DNA of 64,000 bases from the NCBI GenBank assembly GCA_016706365.1, contig JADJJU010000012.1:50085-114084 (forward strand), written 5' to 3'. The translations under genes were made by a program, and so were the position numbers. Within the stretch, counting starts at the first letter, position 1, and the number at the start of each line of letters is the position of its first letter. The notes under the pieces were generated by a model. The model worked only from the letters and a program-made list of their open reading frames with translations, was not told where the DNA came from and ran no database searches. Shown in pieces: positions 44,430-54,205 of the stretch. The stretch is from Saprospiraceae bacterium. GTDB lineage: Bacteria > Bacteroidota > Bacteroidia > Chitinophagales > Saprospiraceae.

Positions 44430-44527
44430 ATTTAAAGGATGAATCATCATCAATTGATTCTGCGATTCCTGAAGATGATATGCCGGCAGATACTGAGGAA
44501 CCGGAAGCGGAAGAAGAGGAGCTTTAA
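44430..44527 (+). pseudogene. Remnant of a duplicated lipoprotein tail
   Basis: The frame ending with TAA at 44525-44527 reads DSAIPEDDMPADTEEPEAEE, closely matching the C-terminus of the lipoprotein at 43571-44029 (DSAKPEEYTPADTEEPESNE). Similarity fades upstream of about 44430 and a stop blocks the frame there. It is best read as the surviving 3' end of a tandem duplicate. Confidence 0.65.
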
Positions 44528-44719
44528 TTTTGGACACAATTTCTGAAGTACCACCTATATTTATCCAAAATAACTGTAATTGCCTCAATTGTTTGCTTCT
44601 AAAAAAGTAATTCTCGTTTAGTTCCCGCTATTGCTTGAGATAAGCGCAATGACCGGATGTAAAATTTGTTACCTTTATTTCAGGCAATCGCTACCTAACA
44701 CTAATCAATCTAAAGATAC

Positions 44720-46855
44720 ATGAGTCATCGTCTTACCTGCCTGTACATCCTGATTGTCATGTGGCCTGGCTGGTTTTCTGCGATTCTGCATTGTCAAACA
44801 AAAAGCAATGCACTTAGCGATTCAGATAAATTAAATGAATATTGTTTTAATGCACTAAATTTTTCGGAGTTAAACAGGGACAGTGCTATTTATTATTCAC
44901 AATTGGCATTAGAAGTTGCAGAGGAATTGAATCAAAAGTTCTATAGGGCAAGTATCCTCTGTGATTTGGGATTCACCTTGCTTAGCAATGGTGATTATGC
45001 AAATGCTCTTACAAATTTACTGGAAGCAAATAGACTAGTTGAGGATAAAAATATCGCAGATAAGGTAATTATAACTCCATTCTTTCAAAGCTATTTTACC
45101 GGCAAGAATCCGGATGAAAACCGACTAATTTTATTAGGCTACATAAAAAACAATCTTGCTACTTTGTATGGCAGGACAGAAAATTATGACAAGCAACTGG
45201 GAGTGTTATTTGAAGTAAAGAATTCATTTGAATCCGGTAAAGCTGATGAGAAACTGATGTACAGTATCAACACCAATATTGCAAATGCATATTTTGACAA
45301 GGGTGAATTGGATTCAGCGCTATATTTCCAGAAATTAGCTTTGGAAATTGAAAGATCATTTCAAGATAAAGACTATAGTGGAGCATCTAATACAAACATA
45401 GGAAAAATACTTTTCGCCCAAGGAAAATATGAAAGAGCCAGAAATTACTTTTTAGATGGATTAAATCAGCTCCAAAAAAACACAATTCAGAATAAAAACA
45501 TTGTGGCTTTAACTCAGTTTGCTTTGGCAAATACTTATCGTCAGTTGGGAATGGCAGATTCTAGTTTGTATTATTCCAGACTGGGAATAGCCACATACAG
45601 GGATATAGGAAGTTCTGCCCCGGAAATGGAGGAAGCTTATACTGAGCTTGCTTTAATCTTCAAAGAAGAACAACGATTTGACAGCGCATTTTACTATATA
45701 TATTTAGCTAAATCTCTTAGTGATTCAATATCTGACGGCGAAATTAAGACACTTTCAAATTATCATAAACTAGCTTTCAATGAACAAATCAGGCTCATGG
45801 AAACTCAGGTTGAAAAAGACAAACTGAAAGCCAGAAACCAGATAATTTTCCTCCTTGTCGGTTTGGGTATGTTTTCGCTAATTGCTTTCATTTTATACAG
45901 AAGCAATAAAATGAAAATAAAAGCCAATTTCCTCCTTGAAGTTCAGAAAAATCAAATTGAAAAGACGCTGAGCGAACTAAAATCTACGCAGTCTCAACTC
46001 ATTCAATCAGAAAAAATGGCTTCTCTTGGTGAACTCACGGCAGGTATCGCCCATGAAATTCAGAATCCACTCAACTTTGTTAACAACTTTGCTGAGCTCA
46101 ATATCGAACTTGCAGATGAGATTCAAAGCCATTTAGATACTGTCAAGAATGAATTTTCAAATTCTGCATCAAAGTTATCTACTAATCAAGACACTGTCGG
46201 GGATAGTTTCTCAGAAATGGGACAATTATTCATAGACATTAAATCAAATCAGGAGAAGATTCATGAACATGGCAAACGTGCTGCGGCCATTGTCAAAGGT
46301 ATGCTACAACACAGCCGTACAAGCAGCATTGCAAAAGAACCAACGGATATAAATGATTTATGCGGGGAATATTTGCGCCTGGCTTACCATGGTTATAAAG
46401 CTAAAGACAAATCTTTCAATGCAAATTTCGAATCTGAACTCGATTTATCCATACCTAAAATAAATGTCATACCTCAGGATATTGGACGGGTAGTTCTAAA
46501 CCTTCTGAATAATGCCTTCTATGCTGTCTATGAAAAATCAAAGCTGAACATTCCCGGCTATGAACCACTGGTTGTGGTTTCAACGAAAAATTATGAAGAT
46601 AAGATTGAGATCAGAGTCAAAGATAACGGGCCGGGAATTCCACAAAATGTAATTGAAAAAATTTTTCAACCATTTTTTACAACCAAACCTACAGGACAAG
46701 GGACGGGGCTTGGGCTTTCATTAGCATATGACATAGTTGTCAAGGGCCATAGAGGTGATTTGAGGATTCACAATTTACAGGCACAAATTGATGGAGTGCA
46801 CCTAAAACAGGAAGAAGGATGTATGTTTATTGTCACTTTGCCGAAGCTGAGATGA
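44720..46855 (+). CDS. TPR-containing membrane sensor histidine kinase
   Basis: A 711-residue kinase. An N-terminal hydrophobic signal (about 5-25) precedes a periplasmic region of about 340 residues made of tetratricopeptide-like helical pairs (SILCDLGFTLLSNGDYANAL, NTNIANAYFDKGELDSALYF, YTELALIFKEEQRFDSAFYY). The membrane helix lies at about 373-395, then a coiled coil, the phospho-acceptor H445 in TAGIAHEIQNPLNFVNNFAE, and an HATPase domain with NLLNNAFYAV, DNGPGIPQ and GTGLGLSLAYDIV. No response regulator is adjacent, so it is an orphan kinase. This architecture is common in Bacteroidota. Confidence 0.9.
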   Translation: MSHRLTCLYILIVMWPGWFSAILHCQTKSNALSDSDKLNEYCFNALNFSELNRDSAIYYSQLALEVAEELNQKFYRASILCDLGFTLLSNGDYANALTNLLEANRLVEDKNIADKVIITPFFQSYFTGKNPDENRLILLGYIKNNLATLYGRTENYDKQLGVLFEVKNSFESGKADEKLMYSINTNIANAYFDKGELDSALYFQKLALEIERSFQDKDYSGASNTNIGKILFAQGKYERARNYFLDGLNQLQKNTIQNKNIVALTQFALANTYRQLGMADSSLYYSRLGIATYRDIGSSAPEMEEAYTELALIFKEEQRFDSAFYYIYLAKSLSDSISDGEIKTLSNYHKLAFNEQIRLMETQVEKDKLKARNQIIFLLVGLGMFSLIAFILYRSNKMKIKANFLLEVQKNQIEKTLSELKSTQSQLIQSEKMASLGELTAGIAHEIQNPLNFVNNFAELNIELADEIQSHLDTVKNEFSNSASKLSTNQDTVGDSFSEMGQLFIDIKSNQEKIHEHGKRAAAIVKGMLQHSRTSSIAKEPTDINDLCGEYLRLAYHGYKAKDKSFNANFESELDLSIPKINVIPQDIGRVVLNLLNNAFYAVYEKSKLNIPGYEPLVVVSTKNYEDKIEIRVKDNGPGIPQNVIEKIFQPFFTTKPTGQGTGLGLSLAYDIVVKGHRGDLRIHNLQAQIDGVHLKQEEGCMFIVTLPKLR

Positions 46856-47816
46856 GTGATCTGAGACAATCGGTAAACCGATTGCTTGATTTTGTAAGCT
46901 TTTTCCTTGAATCTATAAAGTTTCTCCGCAATCTGATTAGTCTTTTCATCAGCACATAATTCAAGGCTGTACTGCCATAATTTATCTTGCTGTTCCTGAC
47001 TCATTACAGCAGTATCTTCCGCAATTTCTACAAACTCATTTTTCTTCCAGGTAATAAATTTCCCGGACCTCCCAAGACTTGCTTCCTGGCTTTCCGTAAA
47101 CAAGGGTGCCATTATCTCTCCGCATTTTTCTATTGAAATAAATGTACCGAAAAACTTCATGATGGTTGCCATTATTCTCATAAAAGCCGGAATGATATTT
47201 AATTGATTACTCCAGACAGTTTTGGGAATCTGAAAGCCGATAAAGGAAAATTTAGACTCATTTTTCTCGCTATAAAGTTGATGTAACTTAGACAGAAACA
47301 TCCACTTTGCAACCATTGCCTGCTGAATTCCATCTACATAACTTCCCATTTCTTACTCATTTGAAGGTCATCCCAGAATATTTTACCTCCCTCTGTTACA
47401 TTAAAAATGATTCTTCCTCCCTTTTTTGAGTTCTCCAATAAGTCCAGCAAATTTAATGTCAACATGAACTGGGACAAATAATTTACCTGAAAATGTGAAT
47501 CAAATTCATCTTTAGTTACCACGCGATTTGCAGCATACCCAAGTCCTGCATTTATAAAAATACCATCCAGAAACTCATGTTTGCTTTGAATTTCAGTTAT
47601 TGCTCTCCTGACATCGGAAAGTTTTGTTAAATCACATAAAATGATTGAAAGCTGCTTATTGGAAGTAGTATCAACTATTTCCTTTAAAACAACTTCTCCC
47701 AGCTCTTTGGATCTGCAGAGTATGATTATTTCATGTTCCTGATTATCCAAGCCTGCCAGTATCTTTGCTACTCCTTTACCCATGCCATTAGTACCACCTG
47801 TAATTAATATTTTCAT
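46768..47816 (-). pseudogene. Short-chain dehydrogenase/reductase, one-base frameshift
   Basis: The N-terminal part carries TGGTNGMGKGVA (7-18) and NAGLGYA, hallmarks of NAD(P)-binding short-chain dehydrogenases. The first frame stops after MSKKWEVM at 47334. In another frame the protein continues as GSYVDGIQQAMVAKW, matching the catalytic Tyr/Lys segment. An extra G in AAATGGGAAG (about 47340-47350) joins the two. The second frame then runs 88 bases into the 3' end of the convergent kinase gene, so the true C-terminus is uncertain. Substrate unknown. Confidence 0.7.
46867..46884 (+). terminator. Possible terminator after the TPR kinase
   Basis: A perfect 7-bp stem CAATCGG / CCGATTG with loop TAAA, 12 bases after the kinase stop, followed by a weakly T-rich stretch. 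It overlaps the minus-strand dehydrogenase frame. Confidence 0.4.
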
Positions 47817-48172
47817 TATTATTTCCCTCTTATTTAAGTTTGCAATAAATCACTACGAAAGTCCATTTCAAGTTAATCTTCAACTTTTACAAAATGTCTG
47901 TTCGCAATTATTTTGGATCCGATTTTCTGATATAGAGTTAAATTAAAGGTAAGCTCCTTGCTTGAGTTTTGAAATAAAATGCGACCATCATAAAGAAAGC
48001 GACGATTAACAGAAAAAGCAGGTATGATTCTGTTCTATCTATATTTAATAAAGTACTATAGTTCGAAGTGTCTTCAAGTTAGGGCAGCATATCCGATGTA
48101 AATAAAAGTGGAGTAAAAAAAGTGAGTTTGAATATGAAATATAGATCTGGACCATCAACTATTGTTTTGAGT
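47817..48172. other. Intergenic region without gene
   Basis: About 355 AT-rich bases between two minus-strand dehydrogenase genes. I found no ORF, no strong hairpin and no clear promoter box. Confidence 0.4.
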
Positions 48173-49105
48173 TTATTTGGTATGCTTTTCAAGTCCACTA
48201 GCCTGGTTAAATTTATAATACACTCCAGTCATTTCCTCTGATTTCTGCCAAAGTCGATTAGCAATTTCCTGGTCTTTGGAATCTTCATCTGAATCTACTA
48301 TTACAGGGTATCCTCTCATTTCCTGGAAACCATCAGGACCTATATATTCGCCACCTTGTAGATCTTTTTGCAGAGCGGCAAACAGCACAGGTAAAGCTCC
48401 CTTCTTTGCCTTTTGTAAGAATAAGCTTCCTAGAGGCCGAATCAAGACAGGGAAATATCTGTCCAAATTCGTTTTCGTTAATCCCGGATGAGCAGCTATT
48501 GAAATAGCACTTTTGCCCGATGCCGATAATCGCCGGTTTAGTTCAAAGGCAAAAACTAAACATGCTCTCTTACTTTGGCCATATGCTTTCTTCTTATTGT
48601 AACCATTTTTGAAATGGATGTCTTCAAAGTCTATTGGGGCCCATTTCTAGGAGAGACTGCTTAAAGAAATAATTCTGGAGCCCGGCGTATTTAACAATAA
48701 TGGGAGGAGCAAACCAGTTAGGGCAAAATGTCCCAGGTAGTTTGTAACAAACTGATTTTCATAGCCATCCTCAGTTTTTTTATATGGAGACATCATAATG
48801 CCCGCATTGTTAATGAGCAAATCTAATGTGTCAAATTTCATTTTAAAATCTTCAGCAAATTTCCTCACGCTTTGCAGACTACTTAGATCAATTTTCTAAG
48901 TTATGATTTGAGCTTTGGGATAAATTTCCAAAATCTTGTTTTTTGCAAGTTCCATGGCGCTCATGTCTCTGCAAGCCATAATAATGAGAACATTTTTTTT
49001 GGCTAATGCAAGCGCAGTTTCATAGCCAATTCCGCTATTGGCTCCGGTAATAATACAAACTTTCCCAAGCTGCACATTCTCATTTTCAATATCCCAATTT
49101 TTCAT
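48173..49105 (-). pseudogene. Retinol-dehydrogenase-like SDR with two in-frame TAG codons
   Basis: One continuous frame of 310 codons. GKVCIITGANSGIGYETALALA is the nucleotide-binding site, NNAGIMMSPY and NQFVTNYLGHFALTG follow, then SRIISLSSL, and AYGQSKRACLVFAFEL is the catalytic Tyr-x3-Lys helix. The frame is interrupted by TAG at 48896-48898 (before KIDLSSLQSVRKF) and TAG at 48647-48649 (before KWAPIDFEDI). Both sites would be CAG (Gln) after a single C-to-T change. There are no indels. TAG is used as a normal stop elsewhere in the window, so recoding is unlikely. This is either a recent pseudogene or carries substitution errors. Confidence 0.75.
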
Positions 49106-49396
49106 TTTTTTAAAGTTGTAGGATAGGACTGTATTATCTCAAATCCATAAGTTGGCTAATTAATTATTAAGTTTAGATACGCCTCAATAATTATCATACA
49201 TAAAGTAAAAAACTCCTTTATGTTTAGCAGATGCAACTACTTTTCCAATATTTAAAATTGGACCTTATAGTAAATTCAATTCTCTGCTTTGTGGACCTCG
49301 GTTGTTAGGCTTAAGTTTAATGAAAAATTAACGCAAGCTTTTGAGCAGTATTTAGTATCTGCCTTACTTTACAACTTGAATTTAAATCCAATACAC

Positions 49397-50971
49397 ATGA
49401 AAAGTATTTTACTATCCACATGTCTGTTTATAGGAACCTTTGCAGGCTTTTCTCAGTCTTTAATTTCGGGATATGTTTATGAAGACCTGAATAAAAACTT
49501 TAAAAAAGATAAGAAGGAAAAAGGAATTGCCCGCGTCTCTGTTACCAATGGCATGGATGTAGTACAAACTGATTCAATGGGCCGATACAACTTACCAATT
49601 GGTGGCGATCAGATCCTGGCCGTGATTAAACCCTCCAATTATGACTTGCCTAAAAACGTCCTCAATCTGCCCCAATATTACCACATACATAAACCAGCAG
49701 GTTCTCCAGAGCTTAAATATAAAGGTGTGACACCCAGCGCTGAGTTGCCAAAAGAACTCAACTTCGCCTTGTTTCCTGCAAAGGAGGAAGCTGAATTTAC
49801 AGCATTGGTATTTGGTGATCCTCAGCCGTACAATATGGAGGAAATAGGTTTTTTTGAAAGAGGTATCGTCACTGAAGTTATGGGAATAAATACCGTCAGA
49901 TTTGGTTTGTCCCTGGGAGACCTTGTGGGAGATGGCTTGTCTCTTTTTATACCTTATCAGGAGGTGATTGCTAAAGTAGGTATTCCATGGTATAATGTCA
50001 TCGGTAATCATGATCTGAACTTCGATGTAAAACTGGATGAGCAATCAGATGAAACTTTTGAAGCCCACTTTGGACCTTCCAATTACGCTTTCAATTATGG
50101 TAAGGTCCACTTTATCGTTTTGGATGATATTCTTTATCCTGATCCACGGGATGGGACAGGATATTGGGGAGGTTTGAGAAGTGATCAGTTAGCTTTTATA
50201 AAAAATGACCTGGCATTTGTACCTAAAGATCACCTGATCGTATTGGCTATTCATATTCCTCTCTTTGATGAGGGAAATGATGATACCTTTCGGGACAGTG
50301 ACAGAGAGGCACTCTTTGAATTATTGAAGGAATTTCCAAACACCCTTTCACTTTCAGCACACACACATTTGCAGCGCCATGACTTCTTCAATGAAGATGC
50401 AGGTTGGAAGCAAGAAAAACCACACCACCATTACAATGTAGGTACAACATCCGGGGACTGGTATAAAGGAAAGAAGAATGATAAGGGTATTCCTGTATCC
50501 AGGATGAGGGATGGCACACCAAAAGGTTATGCCTTCATAGATTTCAAAGACAATACCTATGAGCTTCGTTATAAGGCAGCCGGTCATGAAGCATCATATC
50601 AAATGGAGATATTTGCACCTAATGTGATTGAAAAAGATAAGCGAACTTCAGCTGGTATCTTTGTAAACTTCTTCATGGGAAATAAAGAATCTACTGTACG
50701 GTACCGGATCGATGACGGAGAATGGAAAGAAATGCGATATTTAGAAGAATACGATCCGATCTATCTTTTAGAAATGTTTGAATGGGATACGACTTCCGAG
50801 TTATTGGATGGAAAACGCCCCTCCAATCCGGATCAGAGCAAGCACCTGTGGCGAGCAAATGTAAATAATAAACTATCTGCAGGCCAACATATAATTGAAG
50901 TGGAGGCAGTTGATATGTTTGGAAAGCAACACTACAGCAAGAGAACTTATGAAATTAGAGACCCTGAATAA
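49397..50971 (+). CDS. Secreted calcineurin-like metallophosphoesterase
   Basis: A 524-residue protein from the ATG at 49397, which begins the signal peptide MKSILLSTCLFIGTFAGFSQ; an in-frame ATG at 49289 would bury the signal. Residues about 25-110 form a MetallophosN (SdrD-B-like) beta-sandwich with YVYEDLNKNFKKDKKEKG. The catalytic core has the metal motifs GDPQPY, LGDLVGDG, GNHDLN, AIHIPL and SAHTHLQRHD. A C-terminal beta domain (MetallophosC-like) follows. It is probably periplasmic and hydrolyses phosphomonoesters or diesters; specificity is unknown. Single-gene unit. Confidence 0.88.
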   Translation: MKSILLSTCLFIGTFAGFSQSLISGYVYEDLNKNFKKDKKEKGIARVSVTNGMDVVQTDSMGRYNLPIGGDQILAVIKPSNYDLPKNVLNLPQYYHIHKPAGSPELKYKGVTPSAELPKELNFALFPAKEEAEFTALVFGDPQPYNMEEIGFFERGIVTEVMGINTVRFGLSLGDLVGDGLSLFIPYQEVIAKVGIPWYNVIGNHDLNFDVKLDEQSDETFEAHFGPSNYAFNYGKVHFIVLDDILYPDPRDGTGYWGGLRSDQLAFIKNDLAFVPKDHLIVLAIHIPLFDEGNDDTFRDSDREALFELLKEFPNTLSLSAHTHLQRHDFFNEDAGWKQEKPHHHYNVGTTSGDWYKGKKNDKGIPVSRMRDGTPKGYAFIDFKDNTYELRYKAAGHEASYQMEIFAPNVIEKDKRTSAGIFVNFFMGNKESTVRYRIDDGEWKEMRYLEEYDPIYLLEMFEWDTTSELLDGKRPSNPDQSKHLWRANVNNKLSAGQHIIEVEAVDMFGKQHYSKRTYEIRDPE

Positions 50972-51110
50972 GTTCTCCATGGTCTTTCATGAAATACAAG
51001 CTCTGTGCACTTGTACTATAAACTAATTCTTTTAAGGACAAGTGTCAACTTGTTCCTTTAAGAGAATAATTTCTCAGTGAGACTAGAATGCTTAGGCATG
51101 AAAATAATGA

Positions 51111-51118
51111 TACCTTTG
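51111..51118 (+). promoter_or_regulatory. -7 box upstream of the AraC regulator
   Basis: An exact TACCTTTG 22 bases before the ATG at 51141. A matching -33 TTTG is not evident, which is not unusual for regulated promoters. Confidence 0.4.
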
Positions 51119-51140
51119 CAATTATTTGATATTTGCAACT

Positions 51141-52070
51141 ATGAATAATGTTAGCATTTTAGATTTTTATAAAGAGATTTTCGACGGAAGCGGTGCTCAA
51201 TTCGACATCTTATTGGAAAATAAAGGTTTCAATGATTTGGGGCATTTTAATGTGTTTGATACTGAAAAGTTCTATTTTAGTAAGGACAAGAAGTCCGGAA
51301 TGTCTTATAATCGAAGATTATACTACAAAATCAGTTTGATTAAAGGTAAAAATCTGGTTGAGTATGCGGATAAAACGGTGATGATAGAAAACCAGGGGAT
51401 ATTGTTTGCGACACCGAGAATTCCATATCGGTATACACCACAATCCTTGGAGCAATCCGGCTTCTTTTGCGTGTTTACTAAAGAATTTTTATCCAAATCA
51501 AAAACAGGGTTAGTAATTGATGACTTGCCCATCTATCAGCCAACAAGCGATTTTGTATATCAGCTGAGTGATGAACAATTCACTGCAATGGAGTTAATAT
51601 TCAAGAAAATGGATGCCGAGCTCTCTTCTGACTATGTATATAAGTATGACTTGATACGAAATTATGTATTGGAACTGATACATTCCGGACAGAAATTAAA
51701 ACCCATAGAAAGTGTGGCTTCTACTACCAATGCTGCAAGTAGAATTTCTTCATTATTTGTAGAATTGCTGGAAAGACAATTTCCAATTGAAAATGATGCA
51801 CAAGTCATACAACTTAAAGCTGCTGTAGATTATGCCAAAACATTGGGTATCCACATAAATCACCTCAATAAAGTGCTTAAAGAAACAACTAACAAAAGCA
51901 CTACAGAAATAATTAATGGCAGAATTGCTGAAGAAGCCAAGGTATTATTAAGACAAACCCAATGGAATGTGTCAGAAATTGCATACACCTTAGGTTTTGA
52001 AGAAGTGGCTCATTTTTCCAATTTTTTCAAAAAACATACAAGCCTTTCACCACTGAAATTTCGCAATTGA
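51141..52070 (+). CDS. AraC-family transcriptional regulator
   Basis: A 309-residue regulator. The N-terminal 200 residues form an AraC-type sensing domain without a recognised ligand motif. The C-terminal about 100 residues hold the two helix-turn-helix units: LGIHINHLNKVLKETTNKST and WNVSEIAYTLGFEEVAHFSN, then FFKKHTSLSPLKFR, the AraC signature. I prefer the ATG at 51141 over a TTG at 51126. A short-chain dehydrogenase follows 88 bases downstream on the same strand, and regulator plus SDR target is a common pairing, so it probably controls that gene. Confidence 0.88.
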   Translation: MNNVSILDFYKEIFDGSGAQFDILLENKGFNDLGHFNVFDTEKFYFSKDKKSGMSYNRRLYYKISLIKGKNLVEYADKTVMIENQGILFATPRIPYRYTPQSLEQSGFFCVFTKEFLSKSKTGLVIDDLPIYQPTSDFVYQLSDEQFTAMELIFKKMDAELSSDYVYKYDLIRNYVLELIHSGQKLKPIESVASTTNAASRISSLFVELLERQFPIENDAQVIQLKAAVDYAKTLGIHINHLNKVLKETTNKSTTEIINGRIAEEAKVLLRQTQWNVSEIAYTLGFEEVAHFSNFFKKHTSLSPLKFRN

Positions 52071-52158
52071 TTGAATTTTGCAAATAGTGGATTGCTATTT
52101 ACAAGCAACTTATTTACAGGATGACTGACCTTTGTGGTACAATCAAATAGTAAATATA

Positions 52159-52926
52159 ATGACAAGTAAAGCAAAAAAAATAGCCTTGATTACAGGTGGT
52201 AGTCGTGGCCTGGGCAGAGACATGGCAATTCAATTAGCCAAAAAGAATTTTGATATTATTATCACTTACAACAGCAACGTTGAAGCGGCCAATGAGGTAC
52301 TAGAGGAAGTGCATGCAATTGGAAGGAAGGCGATTGCCCTGCAGCTTGATGTTGCAAAAAGCAGCAGTTTTGATGCGTTTGTGAGTCTGGTCAAAGAGAA
52401 TTTGGATATATATTTTGACGCCACCCGGATTCACACCCTGGTGAATAATGCAGGTACCGGATTATATGCCCCATTTGACAGCACTACAGAAGAGCAATTT
52501 GATGATATGGTAAATATTCATTTAAAAGCAGCATTTTTCTTAACCCAGAAGATACTTCCCATTCTGTCAGATGGTGGCAATATCATAAACATATCATCCG
52601 GCCTGGCGCGTTTTAGCAACAGTAATTATTCAGCTTATGCCATCATGAAAGCTGCTATTGAAAGTTTGACACGATATCAGGCATTGGAATTAGGTAACAG
52701 AAAAATACGGGTTAACACTGTTGCTCCGGGTGCCATTGAAACTGATTTTGCAGGTGGTTTTGTCCGGGACAGCAAAGAGATAAATAGCATGATCGCAAGT
52801 GGAACTGCTTTGGGGAGAGTAGGTTTGCCAGAGGATGTGGGGAGTGTGGTTGCTTTTCTTTCCAGCGAGGACGCTAAATGGGTAAATGCACAGAGAATCG
52901 AGGTGTCCGGTGGGTACTATATTTGA
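52159..52926 (+). CDS. SDR-family oxidoreductase
   Basis: A 255-residue classical short-chain dehydrogenase. TGGSRGLGRDMA is the dinucleotide site, NNAGTG the structural motif, NISSGLARF holds the catalytic Ser, and YAIMK the Tyr and Lys. VNTVAPGAIETDF and the C-terminal INAQRIEVSGG-like ending (VNAQRIEVSGGYYI) are typical of reductases of this type. The ATG at 52159 gives the standard N-terminus; an earlier in-frame ATG at 52132 adds nine unconserved residues. It lies downstream of the AraC regulator and ends at a bidirectional terminator. Confidence 0.88.
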   Translation: MTSKAKKIALITGGSRGLGRDMAIQLAKKNFDIIITYNSNVEAANEVLEEVHAIGRKAIALQLDVAKSSSFDAFVSLVKENLDIYFDATRIHTLVNNAGTGLYAPFDSTTEEQFDDMVNIHLKAAFFLTQKILPILSDGGNIINISSGLARFSNSNYSAYAIMKAAIESLTRYQALELGNRKIRVNTVAPGAIETDFAGGFVRDSKEINSMIASGTALGRVGLPEDVGSVVAFLSSEDAKWVNAQRIEVSGGYYI

Positions 52927-52945
52927 TCTGTTCAATATTAATAAA

Positions 52946-52975
52946 AAGAGCCGCATTTATGTGGCTCTTCTTTTT
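52946..52975. terminator. Bidirectional terminator between convergent genes
   Basis: A 10-bp stem (AAGAGCCGCA / TGTGGCTCTT, one G-U pair) with loop TTTA at 52946-52969, flanked by A-rich sequence on the left and CTTTTT on the right, so it can serve the SDR gene and the convergent lipoprotein gene. Confidence 0.85.
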
Positions 52976-52986
52976 GAATTTTAAAT

Positions 52987-54060
52987 CTAATTCTCACTTA
53001 ACTCCATTAGTGTATTACTAATTACTATAAACCAGCCCCCATCTCTCATTTTCTGACTATCCTTAAACTTGATTCTTAAATTAGTTGTAGGTTTTTCAGC
53101 TTCCTTCCAATTTAATCCTCCATTATCAGATAAGGCAATTAAGTCATTAACATGGTAAAAATCTGTTGGGCAACTACTATTTTGCATCAGCATTAATCCT
53201 TTTTCCGGCGAATCAAATCCTATGATTTTTGCACTCTGATCGTGGATTTTTTCCCAGGTAGCCCCAGCATTACTGGTTTTTATCACTTTTCCTGACATCG
53301 CTACAACAAGATTATTTTCATCCAAAATCTCAAAATCCCAAATGGAAGAATTGCCTGTTTCCATTGTTCTGATCAATTGACCATCCAAATCGATTACTAA
53401 TATTCTTCCACCTTCAGCAGTTGCATATATTTTGTCTTCAAAAATATCAAAACTGAATAAGAATAAGTCTGCAGAGCTGAAATGAGTTTCCCAGGACAAA
53501 GCATTGTCAATGGATTTCATGATCATTGTTTCACTATTCAAATTCAATGTAGCATAAAGGTTCCCATTGCTGTCATACATCGGATGATTCAATACCCCAT
53601 TTAAGCCCTCATACTCAACCTGAACCCAATCTAAGCCGCCATTTTCTGTTTTAAGGATGACACATTTATTTAAACAATTTGGCGGAGGACAACCTGTCAC
53701 ATCGTGGACAGTAATAAATCCAAAATTTTCATCCTGAAATATCATGCTTCTTGGCAGTTTATTTATTCCAATATTCAGATTTATCCAATTTTGTCCTCCA
53801 TCAGTAGTTTTGAAAATCTCCACATTCCCTCCTACATTATTGCTCAGCAAGGCAAAGCCTGTTAGATCATTGACAAACTGAAATGACTTAACACTTCCGT
53901 TGAAATCAATCTCGCCAATTGTTTTAATCATATATCCCTGCGGAGAAAATATTTCTTCCTTAAAATCACAGATACCTTCAAATTCATTAACACTAGCTTT
54001 ATCCTTTAAGCAAGATATTAAAGTAGAAATTACAAAAATAAGAAGCAGTACTTTCTTCAT
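52987..54060 (-). CDS. Lipoprotein with BNR/YCF48-like beta-propeller repeats
   Basis: A 357-residue protein with a lipoprotein signal; the lipobox ends at C17 (LISC). The rest is a beta-propeller with sialidase-type Asp-boxes: KTTDGGQNW, KTENGGLDW, KTSNAGATW and SDNGGLNW. The layout resembles YCF48-like or sortilin-like propellers. It has no catalytic sialidase residues that I can identify. Probably a surface or periplasmic binding lipoprotein. Single-gene unit, sharing a terminator with the convergent SDR. Confidence 0.75.
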   Translation of the reverse strand: MKKVLLLIFVISTLISCLKDKASVNEFEGICDFKEEIFSPQGYMIKTIGEIDFNGSVKSFQFVNDLTGFALLSNNVGGNVEIFKTTDGGQNWINLNIGINKLPRSMIFQDENFGFITVHDVTGCPPPNCLNKCVILKTENGGLDWVQVEYEGLNGVLNHPMYDSNGNLYATLNLNSETMIMKSIDNALSWETHFSSADLFLFSFDIFEDKIYATAEGGRILVIDLDGQLIRTMETGNSSIWDFEILDENNLVVAMSGKVIKTSNAGATWEKIHDQSAKIIGFDSPEKGLMLMQNSSCPTDFYHVNDLIALSDNGGLNWKEAEKPTTNLRIKFKDSQKMRDGGWFIVISNTLMELSEN

Positions 54061-54205
54061 TTCATTATTTTTAATATTTACAAATATAGCAAATATATTG
54101 CCCCGTTTTTACAAATACGCATATAGGATAGTTTGCGTTTGTATAATGTAGAATTAATAAAACATATATCAATTTCCTTCTCAGAATCAGTCATATAGTT
54201 TTATC

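Noticed and set aside
48647..48898. TAG recoded as an amino acid
   Set aside because: Other intact genes in the window (for example those ending at 6496 and 22699) use TAG as their stop, and no recoding element was seen.
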